Shown here: piece by piece, positions 1 to 11,653 of the stretch | How positions within the stretch are numbered: position 1 is the stretch's first letter | How the letters are laid out: each line of letters opens with the position of its first letter | From: Edwardsiella tarda ATCC 15947 = NBRC 105688 | GTDB lineage: Bacteria; Pseudomonadota; Gammaproteobacteria; Enterobacterales; Enterobacteriaceae | Length of the DNA: 64,000 bases | Direction of reading: 5' to 3' | Assembly (NCBI RefSeq): GCF_003113495.2 | Contig: NZ_CP084506.1 | Coordinates: 3,534,001-3,598,000, forward strand | Notes under the pieces: model-generated | Told to the model about the DNA's origin: nothing | Seen by the model: the letters and a program-made list of their open reading frames with translations, nothing else | Database searches by the model: none | Position numbers and translations under genes: made by a program

Positions 1-189
1 TGCCAGCGCCTGGGCCAATGTCTGCTGCTCTTGCTGCGTCAACACGCCGACATCGACCAACGCTCGTGACCACGCCAGGGAGCCGATGATATCTTGCTCT
101 GCTAAACGATAATCGAAACGCAAAGAGTCATTGAATTGTTTAAACCGTTGATCTGCTGCTTGGCTAAAACGCCCACCCCAAAGTGCCAT
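1..189 (-). CDS. argH: argininosuccinate lyase, N-terminal part (runs off the window)
   Basis: Last step of arginine synthesis: splits argininosuccinate into arginine and fumarate in the cytoplasm. Only the first 63 codons are inside the window. The reading frame opens with [13 protein letters not shown], the conserved N-terminal motif of the family, and continues through [14 protein letters not shown]. It lies 78 bp downstream of argG in the same direction, so it is the last gene of an argCBGH operon. The short gap holds a GGGCCA/TGGCCC inverted repeat (224-240). The rest of the gene lies left of base 1. Confidence 0.95.
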   Translation of the reverse strand, partial: MALWGGRFSQAADQRFKQFNDSLRFDYRLAEQDIIGSLAWSRALVDVGVLTQQEQQTLAQALA

Positions 190-267
190 CGTGCCTGCTC
201 CGTACTGTGAATACCTCATCGACGGGCCACCCTTTGGCCCACCTATGACCTCGCTGGCTCGCGCCGA

Positions 268-1482
268 TTATTTGGCGCTGTTCAACGCCCGAATACGCGA
301 TGACAGAGAGAATAAGCGGATAAAACCGCCAGCATGGCTGTGATCGTAAACGTCATCCTCACCGAAGGTTGCAAAGGCTTCGTTATACAAGCTGTTAGCC
401 GATTTCTTCTGGATCGCCGTCGCCTGACCTTTATATAGCTTAATCACTACCTCACCGCTGACCGCCTCGGCCAAGGCGTCAGCCGCTGCCTGTAACGACT
501 GGCGTAACGGAGCGAACCAACGCCCGTCATACACGACATAAGACATCTCCTGGCCCAACTTCTCACGCCACTGGAAGCTATCGCGATCCAAAACCAGTTG
601 CTCCACACCGCGTAGCGCCGCCATCATGATGGTGCCCCCGGGGGTTTCATAGCAGCCGCGTGACTTGATACCGACCAGACGGTTTTCCACGATATCGATA
701 CGTCCCACACCATGACGAGCACCGATCTCGTTCAGCGTCTGCAAGCAGCCGAAGGGGGTCATCATCACACCATTGACCGACACCACCTCGCCCCGCTCGA
801 CACCGACGGTGACCAACTCTGGCTGATCCGGTGCCTCCTCCGGCGCCGTGGTCCAGACCCAGCAATCCTGATTCGCGGCATTCCACGGGCTCTCCAACAC
901 CCCACCTTCGGTAGAAATGTGCCAGGCGTTAGCGTCACGGCTGTAGATCTTCTCCAGAGTAGCCGTCGTCGGAATGTCGCGCACCTTCAGATAATCGAGC
1001 AGAGCCTCACGCGAACGCAGATCCCACTCACGCCACGGCGCCACCACCTGCAGTTGCGGCGCGAGCGCGGTATAGGTCGTCTCGAAGCGTACCTGATCAT
1101 TACCCTTACCGGTCGCACCGTGGCACAGTGCATCGGCGCCGAGCTCCAGGGCCAACTCGACCTGAGCTTTAGCGATCAACGGGCGAGCCATTGAGGTTCC
1201 CAGCAGATAGCTCCCTTCATACAACGCGCCACTCTTCAGTACCGGATAAACATACTCCTTGATGAAGGTTTCACGCAGATCCACCACATAGCAGGCCGAG
1301 GCGCCAGAACGCAGCGCCTTCTGCTCGATGCCCACCAGATCCTCACGCTCCTGGCCGATATCCGCGACGAAGGCGATGACCTCGCACTCCCCGTAGTTCT
1401 CTTTTAGCCACGGGATAATGGCGGAGGTATCTAAACCACCGGAATAAGCCAGAACGATTTTGCTAATAGTTGGGGTTGCCAT
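268..1482 (-). CDS. argG: argininosuccinate synthase
   Basis: Joins citrulline and aspartate with ATP to make argininosuccinate, the step before ArgH. 404 aa if started at the ATG at 1482, which has an AAGGA ribosome site just upstream; the frame stays open for 10 more codons but these lack support. The ATP-pyrophosphatase P-loop SGGLDTS is at residues 14-20. Seen: the gene lies between argB and argH, all on the minus strand. Known: E. coli K-12 argG is unlinked to argCBH and encodes a longer protein of about 447 aa, so this is the shorter bacterial type. Expected to be repressed by ArgR with the whole operon. Confidence 0.96.
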   Translation of the reverse strand: MATPTISKIVLAYSGGLDTSAIIPWLKENYGECEVIAFVADIGQEREDLVGIEQKALRSGASACYVVDLRETFIKEYVYPVLKSGALYEGSYLLGTSMARPLIAKAQVELALELGADALCHGATGKGNDQVRFETTYTALAPQLQVVAPWREWDLRSREALLDYLKVRDIPTTATLEKIYSRDANAWHISTEGGVLESPWNAANQDCWVWTTAPEEAPDQPELVTVGVERGEVVSVNGVMMTPFGCLQTLNEIGARHGVGRIDIVENRLVGIKSRGCYETPGGTIMMAALRGVEQLVLDRDSFQWREKLGQEMSYVVYDGRWFAPLRQSLQAAADALAEAVSGEVVIKLYKGQATAIQKKSANSLYNEAFATFGEDDVYDHSHAGGFIRLFSLSSRIRALNSAK

Positions 1483-1527
1483 AGTTATTTTCCTTGTGTT
1501 CAACCGAATCATGTCGTTGTGTTTGTG

Positions 1528-2301
1528 TTAGGCGTAAATACGTGTACCGACGGCCTCGCCATTAAACAGGGCCGGTAATTTTTCGGCGCAACGCCAGCCG
1601 GCGATATCGACGGCCCGCCCTAGCGTCTGCGCGGCTTCAAGTGCGGCATTCACTTTCACCACCATGCCATCGGTGATGATGCCTTGTGCGATCAGCTGCT
1701 GTACCTTCGTCGCGCTCAGTTCGGCGATACGTTGCCCCTTGCCGTCAAGGATGCCGCTGACATCAGAGAGCAATAGTAGATCGGCCTGTAAGGTTGCGGC
1801 CAACGCCGTCGCAGCCTGATCGGCATTAACATTCAACACCATACCGTCGGCACTGATGCCGATAGAGCTAACGATCGGCAGGAACCCCGCCGCCAATAGC
1901 TGACGCACCCACTGTGGCGATCCCGGCTGCGCCGCACCCACATGACCGAGCGCCTCATCCAGGAGCGTGACCCGTACCATATCGCCGTCTGCCAGCGATA
2001 AGCCCAAGGCGGGCAAACCGTGGGCAATGGCGCAGGCTTGTAGGGTCTTATTCGCCGTCCCCGCCAATGCACCGCTGATGATGCCGATCTGATCGGCGGG
2101 CGTGACACGTAGACCATTTCTTTTCTCTACGGGGAGTTGCAGACGCGCCATCAACTCATCCACCAGACAGCCGCCGCCGTGAACGATGATGATCGGACGC
2201 TGGTCAGTACGGCGATAGCGTAGCAACGCCTGGAAAAGGCGTTCCATCGCCTGAGGGTTATCGAGTAACACACCGCCGAGTTTAATGATTAATGGATCCA
2301 T
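1528..2301 (-). CDS. argB: acetylglutamate kinase
   Basis: Second enzyme of arginine synthesis: phosphorylates N-acetylglutamate. 257 aa, the usual length of the enterobacterial enzyme. Amino-acid-kinase fold signatures are visible: IIKLGGVLL at the N terminus with the conserved lysine, IVHGGG at about residue 38 for phosphate binding, and the NVNADQAAT segment near residue 158. It follows argC by 30 bp and precedes argG by 45 bp, so it is translated from the argCBGH message. Confidence 0.96.
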   Translation of the reverse strand: MDPLIIKLGGVLLDNPQAMERLFQALLRYRRTDQRPIIIVHGGGCLVDELMARLQLPVEKRNGLRVTPADQIGIISGALAGTANKTLQACAIAHGLPALGLSLADGDMVRVTLLDEALGHVGAAQPGSPQWVRQLLAAGFLPIVSSIGISADGMVLNVNADQAATALAATLQADLLLLSDVSGILDGKGQRIAELSATKVQQLIAQGIITDGMVVKVNAALEAAQTLGRAVDIAGWRCAEKLPALFNGEAVGTRIYA

Positions 2302-2331
2302 AGCTGCCTCTGTCTCTCCAACTGGTTTGAA

Positions 2332-3354
2332 TTAAAGCAGGGCGCAAGTCTGCTGAAAGCCAAAGCGTAGATTCATGCACTGCACTGCCTGGGCTGCTGC
2401 CCCTTTTAACAGGTTGTCTTCGGCGGCGATCACGATCAGATGCTCACCCTGTAAGGCGAAACCTATATCGCAATAGGGCGTGCCAGCCACCGCCCCAACC
2501 GATGGCAACGTCTCTGTATTTAGGCGCACCAGCGGCTGTTCCTGATAAGCGCGATAGAACGCCGTAGCGATCTCCGCCGCATCGACGCCGCTTTTCACCC
2601 GCAGGTGGATGGTCGCTAAGATCCCACGCGGGAAGTTCCCCAGATGGGGGGTGAAAATAACCGGTATTCCCAGATGCGCCGCGATCTCTGGCTGATGACG
2701 ATGGGTGAATAGGCCATACGGTTGCAGGCTCACCTCACAAAAGCTGTTGTTCAGGCTGGCCTTGCGTCCGGCACCACTCACCCCGCTGACGGCATTGATC
2801 ACCGGCCACTGCGTCGTATCAACCAAACCGGCAGCCAGCAAAGGCTTAAGTGCCAGTTGTGCCGCCGTGGGATAGCAGCCCGGCAAGGCGATCAGCTGCG
2901 CCGAACGTAGCGCGTCAGCCTGCCACTCCGCGAGGCCATAGACCGCCTGGGCTAACCATTCAGGATATTGATGAGTAAAACCGTAATATTGCGAATAAAA
3001 CGCCGCCTGATTTACCCGATACGCACCCGAGAGATCGAAGACCGTACAACCCGCAGCGAGAAACTGCGGGGCTAATTGATGACTCACGGCATGATCCGTC
3101 GCCAGGAAGACCACATCCGCCAGCTCAGCCAAAGAGGCCATATCATCACTGGCAATAAGCCGTTGGTCGACCACGCCTTTTAGGCGAGGATGCAGATCGG
3201 ATAAGCGCTTACCACCATCAACACTTTGCGCCGAGACGATCAAACCGGCTATGGTGATATAGGGATGACGCTGTAGGTAGGCGGCCAATTCGGCACCGGT
3301 ATAACCGCTGGCGCCGACGACTAATGCTCTTAAGGTCGTTGGGATGTTAGACAT
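2332..3354 (-). CDS. argC: N-acetyl-gamma-glutamyl-phosphate reductase
   Basis: Third step of arginine synthesis: NADPH-dependent reduction of acetylglutamyl phosphate. 340 aa, slightly longer than the E. coli protein. The Rossmann motif [10 protein letters not shown] is at residues 14-23 and the catalytic cysteine lies in [10 protein letters not shown] (Cys160). First gene of argCBGH, divergent from argE; both start at a shared 204-bp control region holding two ARG boxes. Confidence 0.96.
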   Translation of the reverse strand: MSNIPTTLRALVVGASGYTGAELAAYLQRHPYITIAGLIVSAQSVDGGKRLSDLHPRLKGVVDQRLIASDDMASLAELADVVFLATDHAVSHQLAPQFLAAGCTVFDLSGAYRVNQAAFYSQYYGFTHQYPEWLAQAVYGLAEWQADALRSAQLIALPGCYPTAAQLALKPLLAAGLVDTTQWPVINAVSGVSGAGRKASLNNSFCEVSLQPYGLFTHRHQPEIAAHLGIPVIFTPHLGNFPRGILATIHLRVKSGVDAAEIATAFYRAYQEQPLVRLNTETLPSVGAVAGTPYCDIGFALQGEHLIVIAAEDNLLKGAAAQAVQCMNLRFGFQQTCALL

Positions 3355-3494
3355 TGCTGCGATAGCCTCTCTTGGTTAACTATGGATAGCGGGCGAGACG
3401 CCGATCTCCCTCTGCGCCTCGTCGTTCATCCCGTTAGCCCCGCAGCCATGCCGGCATCCGGGCTTCCCTGTCTGTTTCTTTCAAACAAGCTTTA

Positions 3495-3533
3495 AGTGTA
3501 TTTTTATTCAAAATAAATGCATGAATATTGATA
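3495..3533. promoter_or_regulatory. tandem ARG boxes (ArgR operator) between argC and argE
   Basis: Two 18-bp imperfect palindromes match the ARG box pattern TGAAT-WWWW-ATTCA: the first at 3495-3512 (core TGTATTTTTATTCA) and the second at 3516-3533 (core TGCATGAATATTGA). They are separated by exactly 3 bp, the spacing known for ArgR hexamer sites in E. coli. The pair lies between the divergent argCBGH and argE genes, so arginine-bound ArgR should repress both directions. Confidence 0.85.
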
Positions 3534-3558
3534 CTATCCCCAGCGGAGGCTGTCAACA

Positions 3559-4710
3559 TTGAATACGCAATTACCCTCATTTATCGAGCTATACCGTGCG
3601 CTTATCGCCACGCCATCCATCAGTGCCAACGATGCGGCACTGGATCAGAGTAATGAACGATTAATCAATCTGTTGGCAGGTTGGTTGAGCGATATGGGAT
3701 TCCGGGTCGAAGTTCAGCCCGTTCCAGGAACAAGAAAGAAATTCAATCTGTTAGCTAGCTATGGCCAAGGGCCTGATGGGCTAATGCTCGCAGGGCATAC
3801 GGATACGGTCCCCTTCGACGAGGGGCGCTGGACGCGCGATCCCTTCACCCTCAGCGAACAGGATAATAAACTATATGGCCTTGGCACCGCCGATATGAAG
3901 GGCTTCTTCGCCTTTATCCTCGATGCATTACGAGATATCGAACTGCATAAATTGGCGAAACCGCTGTATATTCTGGCAACGGCGGATGAAGAAACCTCAA
4001 TGGCCGGGGCTCGCTATTTCGCGGCGAATACGGCGCTACGCCCCGCCTGCTGCATTATCGGCGAACCGACCTCCCTCAAACCGATCCGAGCACATAAAGG
4101 TCACCTCTCGGAGGCTATTCGTATCACCGGTCAATCCGGTCACTCCAGCGATCCGGCTCGTGGCATCAACGCCATCGAGATCATGCATGATGCCATCGGC
4201 CAGCTACTGACGCTGCGCAATACGCTACAACAGCGTTACCATAATCCGGCGTTTAACATTCCCTACCCGACGATAAACCTGGGGCATATCCATGGCGGTG
4301 ACGCCGCTAACCGTATCTGTGCCTGCTGTGAACTCCATCTGGATATGCGCCCCCTGCCGGGGATGACGCTTAACGACCTCAATGAACTACTCACTCAGGC
4401 CCTGGATCCCATCGTCCGCCAGTGGCCCGGACGGTTACGCATCGAATCGTTGCATCCGCCGATCCCCGGCTACGAGTGTCCACGTCATGCCCCGCTGGTA
4501 CAGACAATAGAAAAATTGCTAGGCGAGCGTGCCGAGGTCGTCAACTATTGCACCGAAGCCCCGTTCCTACAGGAGATCTGTCCAACTCTGGTGCTCGGTC
4601 CTGGCTCGATTGAACAAGCGCATCAGCCGGATGAGTACCTGGCAACGGATTTTATTTTGCCAACGCGCACGCTGTTGATGCAGTTGATTCATCACTTTTG
4701 TCGGCCCTAA
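3559..4710 (+). CDS. argE: acetylornithine deacetylase
   Basis: Removes the acetyl group from N-acetylornithine to give ornithine. 383 aa, an M20-family metallopeptidase fold. Metal-site residues are recognisable: H80 in [11 protein letters not shown]112 in GTADMKG, E144-E145 in ADEETSM, and E in GEPTSL. The start is a TTG at 3559 behind a GGAGG-like site (3544-3548); this gives an N terminus ([19 protein letters not shown]) that aligns fully with E. coli ArgE, so the rare start looks genuine. The stop codon lies in the loop of a CGGCCC/GGGCCG hairpin (4702-4718). Confidence 0.95.
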   Translation: MNTQLPSFIELYRALIATPSISANDAALDQSNERLINLLAGWLSDMGFRVEVQPVPGTRKKFNLLASYGQGPDGLMLAGHTDTVPFDEGRWTRDPFTLSEQDNKLYGLGTADMKGFFAFILDALRDIELHKLAKPLYILATADEETSMAGARYFAANTALRPACCIIGEPTSLKPIRAHKGHLSEAIRITGQSGHSSDPARGINAIEIMHDAIGQLLTLRNTLQQRYHNPAFNIPYPTINLGHIHGGDAANRICACCELHLDMRPLPGMTLNDLNELLTQALDPIVRQWPGRLRIESLHPPIPGYECPRHAPLVQTIEKLLGERAEVVNYCTEAPFLQEICPTLVLGPGSIEQAHQPDEYLATDFILPTRTLLMQLIHHFCRP

Positions 4711-4718
4711 ATGGGCCG
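4702..4718 (+). other. hairpin spanning the argE stop codon
   Basis: CGGCCC and GGGCCG arms of 6 bp enclose a 5-nt loop containing the argE TAA. There is no T-run after it, so it is not a convincing intrinsic terminator; it may slow RNA decay or be incidental. The rest of the 234-bp gap to ppc holds the presumed ppc promoter, which I could not place with confidence. Confidence 0.4.
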
Positions 4719-4944
4719 TTAACTGCGTTAGCAAACGATGACGCGGCAACATTTGCAATGTAACTGTTATCAAATAGACCCATTCAGGTCATGCCGTAAT
4801 TAAATTTCAGTTAACGCCGCTAAATTGTGTATTTTGGCAAGAAATTGTGTCAATTGACGCAGAAGACGGAACGTGGCTTTATAAAGAGACACTCTACAAT
4901 TTCCGGGTGAAAGAAATTTACGTCTTGGGAGGGGCAGTGGTTCT

Positions 4945-7578
4945 ATGAATGAGCAATATTCGGCGATGCGTGGCAATGTCAGCATGTTGGGCAAGCTGCT
5001 GGGCGATACTATCAAAGACGCACTGGGTGAACAGATCCTGGATCGCGTCGAAACCATCCGCAGGCTGTCCAAGTCGTCACGTGCTGGCAATGAAGCCAGC
5101 CGCCAGGCGTTGCTGAACACACTGCAAAACCTGTCTAACGATGAACTGTTGCCAGTGGCAAGGGCCTTTAGCCAGTTCCTCAATCTGGCTAACGTCGCGG
5201 AGCAATACCATCGTATCTCTCCCCATGGCGAGGCGGCCAGCAACCCCGATGCCCTCTCACAATTATTCACCCGGTTGAAGAAGAAGAACCTGGACGAGAC
5301 TCAGATCCGCCAGGCCGTCGACAATCTCTCGATCGAGCTGGTCCTGACCGCGCATCCGACCGAGATCACCCGCCGGACACTGATCCATAAGCTGGTCGAG
5401 GTGAATACCTGCCTCAGTCAGTTGGACCATGACGATCTGGCCGACTACGAACGCAATCAGATCATGCGTCGCCTGCGCCAATTGGTCGCACAGTCTTGGC
5501 ATACCGACGAAATTCGAAAGAATCGCCCCACGCCGATCGATGAAGCCAAATGGGGCTATGCCGTCGTCGAAAATAGCCTGTGGGAAGGTGTCCCCGCCTT
5601 TCTGCGCGAATTCAACGAGCAATTAGAAAAAGCGCTCGGTTACCAGCTCCCCGTCGAGGCCGTACCCGTACGCTTCACCGCTTGGATGGGCGGCGACCGT
5701 GACGGTAACCCCAATGTCACCGCCGAGGTGACACGCCGTGCCCTGTTGCTCAGCCGTTGGAAAGCCGCCGAGCTATTCCTGCGCGACGTCCAGGTGTTGG
5801 TATCGGAACTCTCCATGACGGTCTGCACCCCGGAGCTGCGCGTGCTGGCTGGTGAGGAGGCGCAAGAGCCTTATCGTGAGGTCTTAAAACGTCTGCGCCG
5901 TCAGTTGATCGATACGCAGACCTACCTCGATGCCCGCCTGCGCGGCGAGCATCCGCCACGCCCCAACGATCTACTGATCAGCAACGACCAATTGTGGCAA
6001 CCGCTACACACCTGCTACCGCTCGCTTATGGCCTGCGGGATGGGGATCATCGCCAACGGGCAGCTGCTGGATACCCTACGCCGGGTTCATTGTTTCGGCG
6101 TCCCGCTGGTACGTATCGATATCCGCCAGGAGAGCACACGCCACACCGAGGCCATCGCCGAGCTGACGCGTTACTTAGGCCTAGGCGACTATGAAACCTG
6201 GTCCGAGGCAGACAAGCAGGCCTTCCTGCTGCGTGAACTGAACTCCAAACGTCCATTGGTGCCACGCCATTGGACACCGTCGCCAGAGACCAAGGAAGTC
6301 TTCGATACCTGTCAGGTCATCGCCGAGGCACCGGCTGGCGCCATCGCCGCCTACGTCATCTCCATGGCACGTACGCCTTCGGATGTCTTAGCGGTACACC
6401 TACTCCTGAAAGAAGCCGGCTGTCCCTTCAACCTACCGGTAGCGCCGCTGTTTGAAACGCTCGATGATCTGAACAATGCCGAGGCGGTGATGAGCCAACT
6501 GCTCAGCATCGACTGGTATCGCGGCTTCATCCAAGGCAAGCAGATGGTGATGATCGGTTACTCCGACTCCGCCAAGGATGCCGGGGTGATGGCCGCCTCC
6601 TGGGCTCAATACCGTGCGCAAGAGGCACTGGTGCGCGTCTGCGACCAGGCGGGGATCGCCCTGACCCTATTTCATGGTCGTGGCGGCTCTATCGGCCGTG
6701 GCGGCGCACCGGCACACGATGCCCTGCTCTCCCAACCGCCGGGCAGCCTGAAGGGGGGCCTGCGTGTCACCGAGCAAGGGGAGATGATCCGCTTTAAGCT
6801 CGGCTTACCCGAGATCGCGGTCAGTAGCCTGACGCTGTATACCAGCGCCATTCTGGAGGCTAACCTACTGCCGCCGCCAGCGCCGAAGCAGGCTTGGCGC
6901 GATATCATGGATGAGCTATCACAAACCTCCTGTGCGCTCTACCGCCGCTATGTGCGCGAGAACCCCGACTTCGTTCCCTATTTCCGCTCGGCCACACCGG
7001 AGCTGGAGCTGGGCAAACTCCCACTGGGCTCTCGCCCTGCCAAGCGCCGTCCTACCGGAGGGGTCGAGAGCCTGCGAGCCATCCCCTGGATCTTCGCCTG
7101 GACACAAAATCGCCTGATGCTACCAGCCTGGCTCGGTGCCGGCGCCGCATTGTCCGAGGCGATGGATCAGGGCAAGCGGGACACACTAGAGAACATGTAC
7201 CGTGACTGGCCGTTCTTCACCACGCGTATCGATATGCTCGAGATGGTGTTCGCTAAATCCGATCTGTGGCTGGCGGAGTACTATGATCAACGCCTGGTCG
7301 ATCCGGCCCTGTGGCCATTGGGGAACGATCTGCGCCAGCAGGTACAACGCGATATCCAGGCGGTACTGGCCATCGCCAACACCGACCATCTGATGGCCGA
7401 TCTTCCTTGGGCCGCCGAATCTATCGCCCTACGTAACGTCTATACCGATCCACTCAACGTCTTGCAGGCCGAGCTGCTGCATCGCTCACGCCAACAAGAG
7501 ACGCCGGACGCAAACGTCGAACAAGCGCTGATGGTTACCATCGCTGGCGTTGCCGCTGGGATGCGTAACACCGGCTAG
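4945..7578 (+). CDS. ppc: phosphoenolpyruvate carboxylase
   Basis: Replenishes the TCA cycle by carboxylating phosphoenolpyruvate to oxaloacetate. 877 aa, close to the 883 of E. coli. Active-site blocks seen: [10 protein letters not shown] with the catalytic His137, [20 protein letters not shown], and the glycine-rich [14 protein letters not shown] loop. The C terminus ends ..AAGMRNTG, as expected for the family, where the terminal glycine is part of the aspartate/active-site network. It is a single-gene unit between argE and a strong terminator at 7602. Supplies the four-carbon skeleton used by the neighbouring arg and gln genes. Confidence 0.98.
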   Translation: MNEQYSAMRGNVSMLGKLLGDTIKDALGEQILDRVETIRRLSKSSRAGNEASRQALLNTLQNLSNDELLPVARAFSQFLNLANVAEQYHRISPHGEAASNPDALSQLFTRLKKKNLDETQIRQAVDNLSIELVLTAHPTEITRRTLIHKLVEVNTCLSQLDHDDLADYERNQIMRRLRQLVAQSWHTDEIRKNRPTPIDEAKWGYAVVENSLWEGVPAFLREFNEQLEKALGYQLPVEAVPVRFTAWMGGDRDGNPNVTAEVTRRALLLSRWKAAELFLRDVQVLVSELSMTVCTPELRVLAGEEAQEPYREVLKRLRRQLIDTQTYLDARLRGEHPPRPNDLLISNDQLWQPLHTCYRSLMACGMGIIANGQLLDTLRRVHCFGVPLVRIDIRQESTRHTEAIAELTRYLGLGDYETWSEADKQAFLLRELNSKRPLVPRHWTPSPETKEVFDTCQVIAEAPAGAIAAYVISMARTPSDVLAVHLLLKEAGCPFNLPVAPLFETLDDLNNAEAVMSQLLSIDWYRGFIQGKQMVMIGYSDSAKDAGVMAASWAQYRAQEALVRVCDQAGIALTLFHGRGGSIGRGGAPAHDALLSQPPGSLKGGLRVTEQGEMIRFKLGLPEIAVSSLTLYTSAILEANLLPPPAPKQAWRDIMDELSQTSCALYRRYVRENPDFVPYFRSATPELELGKLPLGSRPAKRRPTGGVESLRAIPWIFAWTQNRLMLPAWLGAGAALSEAMDQGKRDTLENMYRDWPFFTTRIDMLEMVFAKSDLWLAEYYDQRLVDPALWPLGNDLRQQVQRDIQAVLAIANTDHLMADLPWAAESIALRNVYTDPLNVLQAELLHRSRQQETPDANVEQALMVTIAGVAAGMRNTG

Positions 7579-7601
7579 TATGGGCCGAAGATTACGGCAC
7601 G

Positions 7602-7626
7602 AAAAAGCCCGCTTAGGCGGGCTTTT
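7602..7626 (+). terminator. rho-independent terminator of ppc
   Basis: A GCCCGC/GCGGGC stem with a short TTAG loop, preceded by AAAAA and followed by TTTT, 23 bp after the ppc stop codon. The flanking A and T runs make it potentially active on both strands. Confidence 0.85.
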
Positions 7627-7690
7627 GCTAACAACTGACCTGTCCTGAATAGCGTTATGAGCGACCACATCAGGCCCTGAAATATAAAAC

Positions 7691-7711
7691 GCCCGATGAT
7701 GTTCATCAGGC
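7691..7711 (-). terminator. probable terminator of metF
   Basis: Stem GCCTGATGA / TCATCGGGC (read on the minus strand) with a 3-nt loop, followed on that strand by GTTTTAT. It lies 70 bp past the metF stop codon and has one G-U pair. The T run is short, so efficiency is uncertain. Confidence 0.55.
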
Positions 7712-7780
7712 ATTTTACAGACAAAAAACGGTCAACCGATATCAGGACTCGTCAAACACGTCGTACGGTTCTACCATCCT

Positions 7781-8755
<975 letters not shown>

Positions 8756-8889
8756 GTTGCCGTAAGTCGATGGATTCGTCAACCGCAAAATGCATTTTAC
8801 TCATGAAGAAATGACAAGGAGGGATGAGAGATATTCAAGCAGACCCCGCCAATCGTGCCCTCGCAGGGGGCGAGAGCTGCGGGCGTTCA

Positions 8890-9477
8890 TCAACTATCGC
8901 TGCGCGGCCAACGCTGCAACGTCTTAACACTCTCAGCCACCAGCCGCGCCAAGGCGGGCGAATCACCGAGTTGTGATGCCATGATACGAATACCGATCAC
9001 CTCTTTCTGCAACCACTGCGCCAACTGTCGAGCCTGCGGCTCCGTCAGCACAGGAAGAAAGGCGCGATAAAACGCCGCCTCCATCGCTGCCAGGTGTAAG
9101 CGTACCTGTGAGGCGAGGCTATCATCCTGTTGCCCCTCTACCTCCAGCAGACTCTTCACTAAGAAACAGACAGCCGAGGGGATCGATGCAGGAATGGGCT
9201 GGCCAAACTGTTGGAGAAAATCCACCGTGGCCGCAAACGGATCGCCATGAGCGATGAGTAATGCCTCATAGGCGGCGATCTGCTGCTGGGTATAACAGGC
9301 TAACGCGCGCGTAAACAGCACCTCTTTACTGCCAAACGAAGCGTAAATACTACCGGGGCGCATATTCAGTGCCCGCTCAATATCTTTCATCGATGTCGCA
9401 AAATAGCCTTGACGCCAGAACAGGATCACGGCCTGTTGCAGCGCCTCATCACGATCATGTTGTAGAGGTCGCGCCAT
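8890..9477 (-). CDS. TetR-family transcriptional regulator
   Basis: 195 aa. The N-terminal TetR DNA-binding domain is clear (residues about 7-53): the helix-turn-helix reads MKDIERALNMRPGSIYASFGSKEVLF. The C-terminal ligand domain is not assignable to a named subfamily by eye. Divergent from the AhpD-like gene at 9643, with two inverted repeats in the 165-bp gap, so it very probably represses that gene and itself. The inducer is unknown. The gene lies in a three-gene block that breaks the E. coli gene order. Confidence 0.9.
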   Translation of the reverse strand: MARPLQHDRDEALQQAVILFWRQGYFATSMKDIERALNMRPGSIYASFGSKEVLFTRALACYTQQQIAAYEALLIAHGDPFAATVDFLQQFGQPIPASIPSAVCFLVKSLLEVEGQQDDSLASQVRLHLAAMEAAFYRAFLPVLTEPQARQLAQWLQKEVIGIRIMASQLGDSPALARLVAESVKTLQRWPRSDS

Positions 9478-9524
9478 ATCACCGCCTAACCATCCGTTTT
9501 ATTTTCTTCATTGTAGCGCACTTT

Positions 9525-9566
9525 TTTGAACGTTTATTCAAAAAACAAACTTGAATGATCGTTCAA
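9525..9566. promoter_or_regulatory. pair of inverted repeats, probable TetR operators
   Basis: Two palindromes share the arms TTGAA...TTCAA around a 6-bp centre: TTTGAA-cgttta-TTCAAA at 9525-9542 and TTGAA-tgatcg-TTCAA at 9551-9566. Their centres are about 25 bp apart. Symmetric sites of this size in the gap between a TetR gene and its divergent partner are the normal operator arrangement. That the adjacent TetR binds them is an inference. Confidence 0.75.
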
Positions 9567-9642
9567 AAATATCTAGAGTGAAATTTAACCACGAGGCTCC
9601 TCGCCCCAATGCGAGGCATCTCCCATCACACCAGGGAAACAC

Positions 9643-10203
9643 ATGATGCTGACATTTGAAAAATACGATGAGACCAACGCGCCACCCGAGAGTCGGGAGC
9701 TACTGCAGCAAAGTAAGCGCAACAATGGCGGCCTTCCCGCACTCCATGCCATCATGGCGGAGTCGCCACAACTGCTAGCCGGTTACCAGACGCTGCATCA
9801 TCTTTTCCTCCACAGCAGCTTCGATGATGAAGAAAAAACCGTAGTCTGGCAGACCATTAATGTCGAACATCGCTGCCACTACTGTGTACCGGCACATACC
9901 CTGATCGCCAGAGCGATGAAAGTCGATGAGGCGATCAATGATGCTCTGCGCAATGAGACTCCGCTGCCTAACGCGCGTCTGGAGGCATTACGCACTTTCA
10001 CCTTGGCCATGGTACGCCAACGGGGAGAAGTCGATGAGGCGACCCTCGAGGCTTTCCTTGCCGCCGGTTTTACGCGCCGCCACATCCTTGACGTCATCTT
10101 ATGTCTGGCGCAAAAAGTGATGAGCAACTATACCAATCATGTGGCTCACACGGAGCTGGATGCCCGCCTACAATCCGTTGCCTGGCAAAAACGCACGGCC
10201 TAA
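9643..10203 (+). CDS. carboxymuconolactone decarboxylase / AhpD-like protein
   Basis: 186 aa (185 if the second ATG at 9646, better spaced from AGGGA, is used). The alpha-helical AhpD-like core carries the redox motif E75-x2-C78-x2-C81-x3-H85 (EHRCHYCVPAH), the same spacing as the catalytic site of alkylhydroperoxidase AhpD. This suggests a thiol-dependent peroxidase or a related redox or carbon-acid enzyme; true gamma-carboxymuconolactone decarboxylases lack the CxxC. No other genes of aromatic degradation are nearby. Probably controlled by the divergent TetR protein. Substrate unknown. Confidence 0.85.
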   Translation: MMLTFEKYDETNAPPESRELLQQSKRNNGGLPALHAIMAESPQLLAGYQTLHHLFLHSSFDDEEKTVVWQTINVEHRCHYCVPAHTLIARAMKVDEAINDALRNETPLPNARLEALRTFTLAMVRQRGEVDEATLEAFLAAGFTRRHILDVILCLAQKVMSNYTNHVAHTELDARLQSVAWQKRTA

Positions 10204-10208
10204 TACAC

Positions 10209-10236
10209 CGCCCGCAGCGTTGATCCGCTGTGGGCG
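10209..10236 (+). terminator. stable hairpin after the AhpD-like gene
   Basis: CGCCCGCAGCG / CGCTGTGGGCG arms (11 bp with one G-U pair) and a 6-nt loop, starting 6 bp past the stop codon. No T run follows, so it may be a weak terminator or a 3' end stabiliser. Confidence 0.45.
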
Positions 10237-10366
10237 ATCGCGCGCTAACGCACGAACGGCTGTTGCCAAGTACGCTCACTGACGGCAGAATAACCAGCCC
10301 TACCAGCCGCTATTTCACAGGCGATCCCGCTGGGTCTGACTGCTTTCCCTTTTAGCGACCAATACT

Positions 10367-11602
10367 ATGCAACAAAACCGTTCTTCTCCTACGCGCCGCC
10401 TCGGCCGACGCGCGTTGCTCTTTCCACTCTGTCTGGTGTTATACGAGTTCGCGACTTATATCGGAAACGATATGATCCAACCCGGAATGCTTTCGGTAGT
10501 ACAAACTTTCGGCGTCGATGACAGCTGGGTTCCCACCTCCATGACGGCTTACCTCGCTGGCGGCATGTTCTTGCAATGGCTACTCGGCCCACTCTCTGAC
10601 CGTATCGGTCGGCGTCCGGTGATGCTGACCGGCACCCTCTATTTCGCTGTCACCTGTCTGGCCATCCTGTTCACCGACAGTATCGAACAATTTACACTGC
10701 TGCGTTTCCTGCAAGGGATCAGCCTGTGCTTCATCGGGGCCGTCGGCTATGCCGCCATCCAAGAGTCGTTCGAGGAGTCGGTATGTATCAAGATCACCGC
10801 CCTGATGGCCAACGTTGCCCTGATCGCGCCACTGCTCGGTCCATTGGCGGGCGCGGCTTGGGTACATGTCCTGCCCTGGGAAAGCATGTTTATCCTGTTC
10901 GCCGTCCTGGCGCTGATCGCCTTTATCGGACTATATAAGGCCATGCCGGAAACGGCCACCCGCCGTGGGGAAAAACTGTCACTGCCCGCGCTAGGTCATG
11001 ACTACGCATTGGTATTGAAGAATGGGCGTTTCCTCTGCGGTGCGCTGGCGTGTGGTTTTGCCAGCCTGCCACTACTGACCTGGATAGCGCAGTCACCGGT
11101 GATCATCATCAGTGGTGAAGGGCTAAGTAGTTATGACTACGGCCTGTTGCAGGTGCCGATCTTCGGCATGCTGATCCTGGGTAACTTTACGCTGGCTCGC
11201 CTGAGTGGGCGGCGCCCAGTACGCCGCTTGATTCAGCTAGGCGCCTGGCCGATGGTCGGCGGGCTGACCATCGCCGCCGTCGCGACGCTCTATAGCCCCC
11301 ACGCCTATCTGTGGATGATGGCGGGGCTCAGCCTATACGCTTTCGGTATCGGCCTAGCCAACGCCGGTCTGTATCGCCTCACGCTCTTCTCCAGCGAGAT
11401 GAGTAAGGGGACAGTCTCCGCCGCCATGGGGATGATCAGTATGTTGATCTACACATTGGGTATCGAGGTGGGAAAACACGCCTGGCTGCTCAGTGGTAAC
11501 GGTGCCTTCAATCTGTTCAATCTGCTCAGCGGATTGCTATGGCTGTGGTTAGTCGTACGGATGCTACGCGACAAGCGAGTCGGTATCCAGACAGAGTCGT
11601 AA
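10367..11602 (+). CDS. mdfA: multidrug efflux MFS transporter MdfA
   Basis: Inner-membrane drug/proton antiporter with 12 predicted helices, 411 aa. The N-terminal half is almost word-for-word E. coli MdfA ([25 protein letters not shown]), including the membrane acidic residues used for substrate and proton coupling (Glu27 and Asp35 here, equivalent to E26 and D34). The motif [14 protein letters not shown] lies between helices 2 and 3. No good ribosome site precedes the ATG. In E. coli mdfA lies in a distant part of the chromosome, so its position between the AhpD-like gene and dtd is a local rearrangement. Whether the TetR protein also affects it is unknown. Confidence 0.93.
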   Translation: MQQNRSSPTRRLGRRALLFPLCLVLYEFATYIGNDMIQPGMLSVVQTFGVDDSWVPTSMTAYLAGGMFLQWLLGPLSDRIGRRPVMLTGTLYFAVTCLAILFTDSIEQFTLLRFLQGISLCFIGAVGYAAIQESFEESVCIKITALMANVALIAPLLGPLAGAAWVHVLPWESMFILFAVLALIAFIGLYKAMPETATRRGEKLSLPALGHDYALVLKNGRFLCGALACGFASLPLLTWIAQSPVIIISGEGLSSYDYGLLQVPIFGMLILGNFTLARLSGRRPVRRLIQLGAWPMVGGLTIAAVATLYSPHAYLWMMAGLSLYAFGIGLANAGLYRLTLFSSEMSKGTVSAAMGMISMLIYTLGIEVGKHAWLLSGNGAFNLFNLLSGLLWLWLVVRMLRDKRVGIQTES

Positions 11603-11653
11603 CTCGGCCCCCTGTGTGGCGGCGTACTGCTCGACGCCGCACAGGGTGACTGG

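Noticed and set aside
712..1194. Plus-strand frame of 160 codons inside argG
   Set aside because: Shadow of argG with no homology or start signal.
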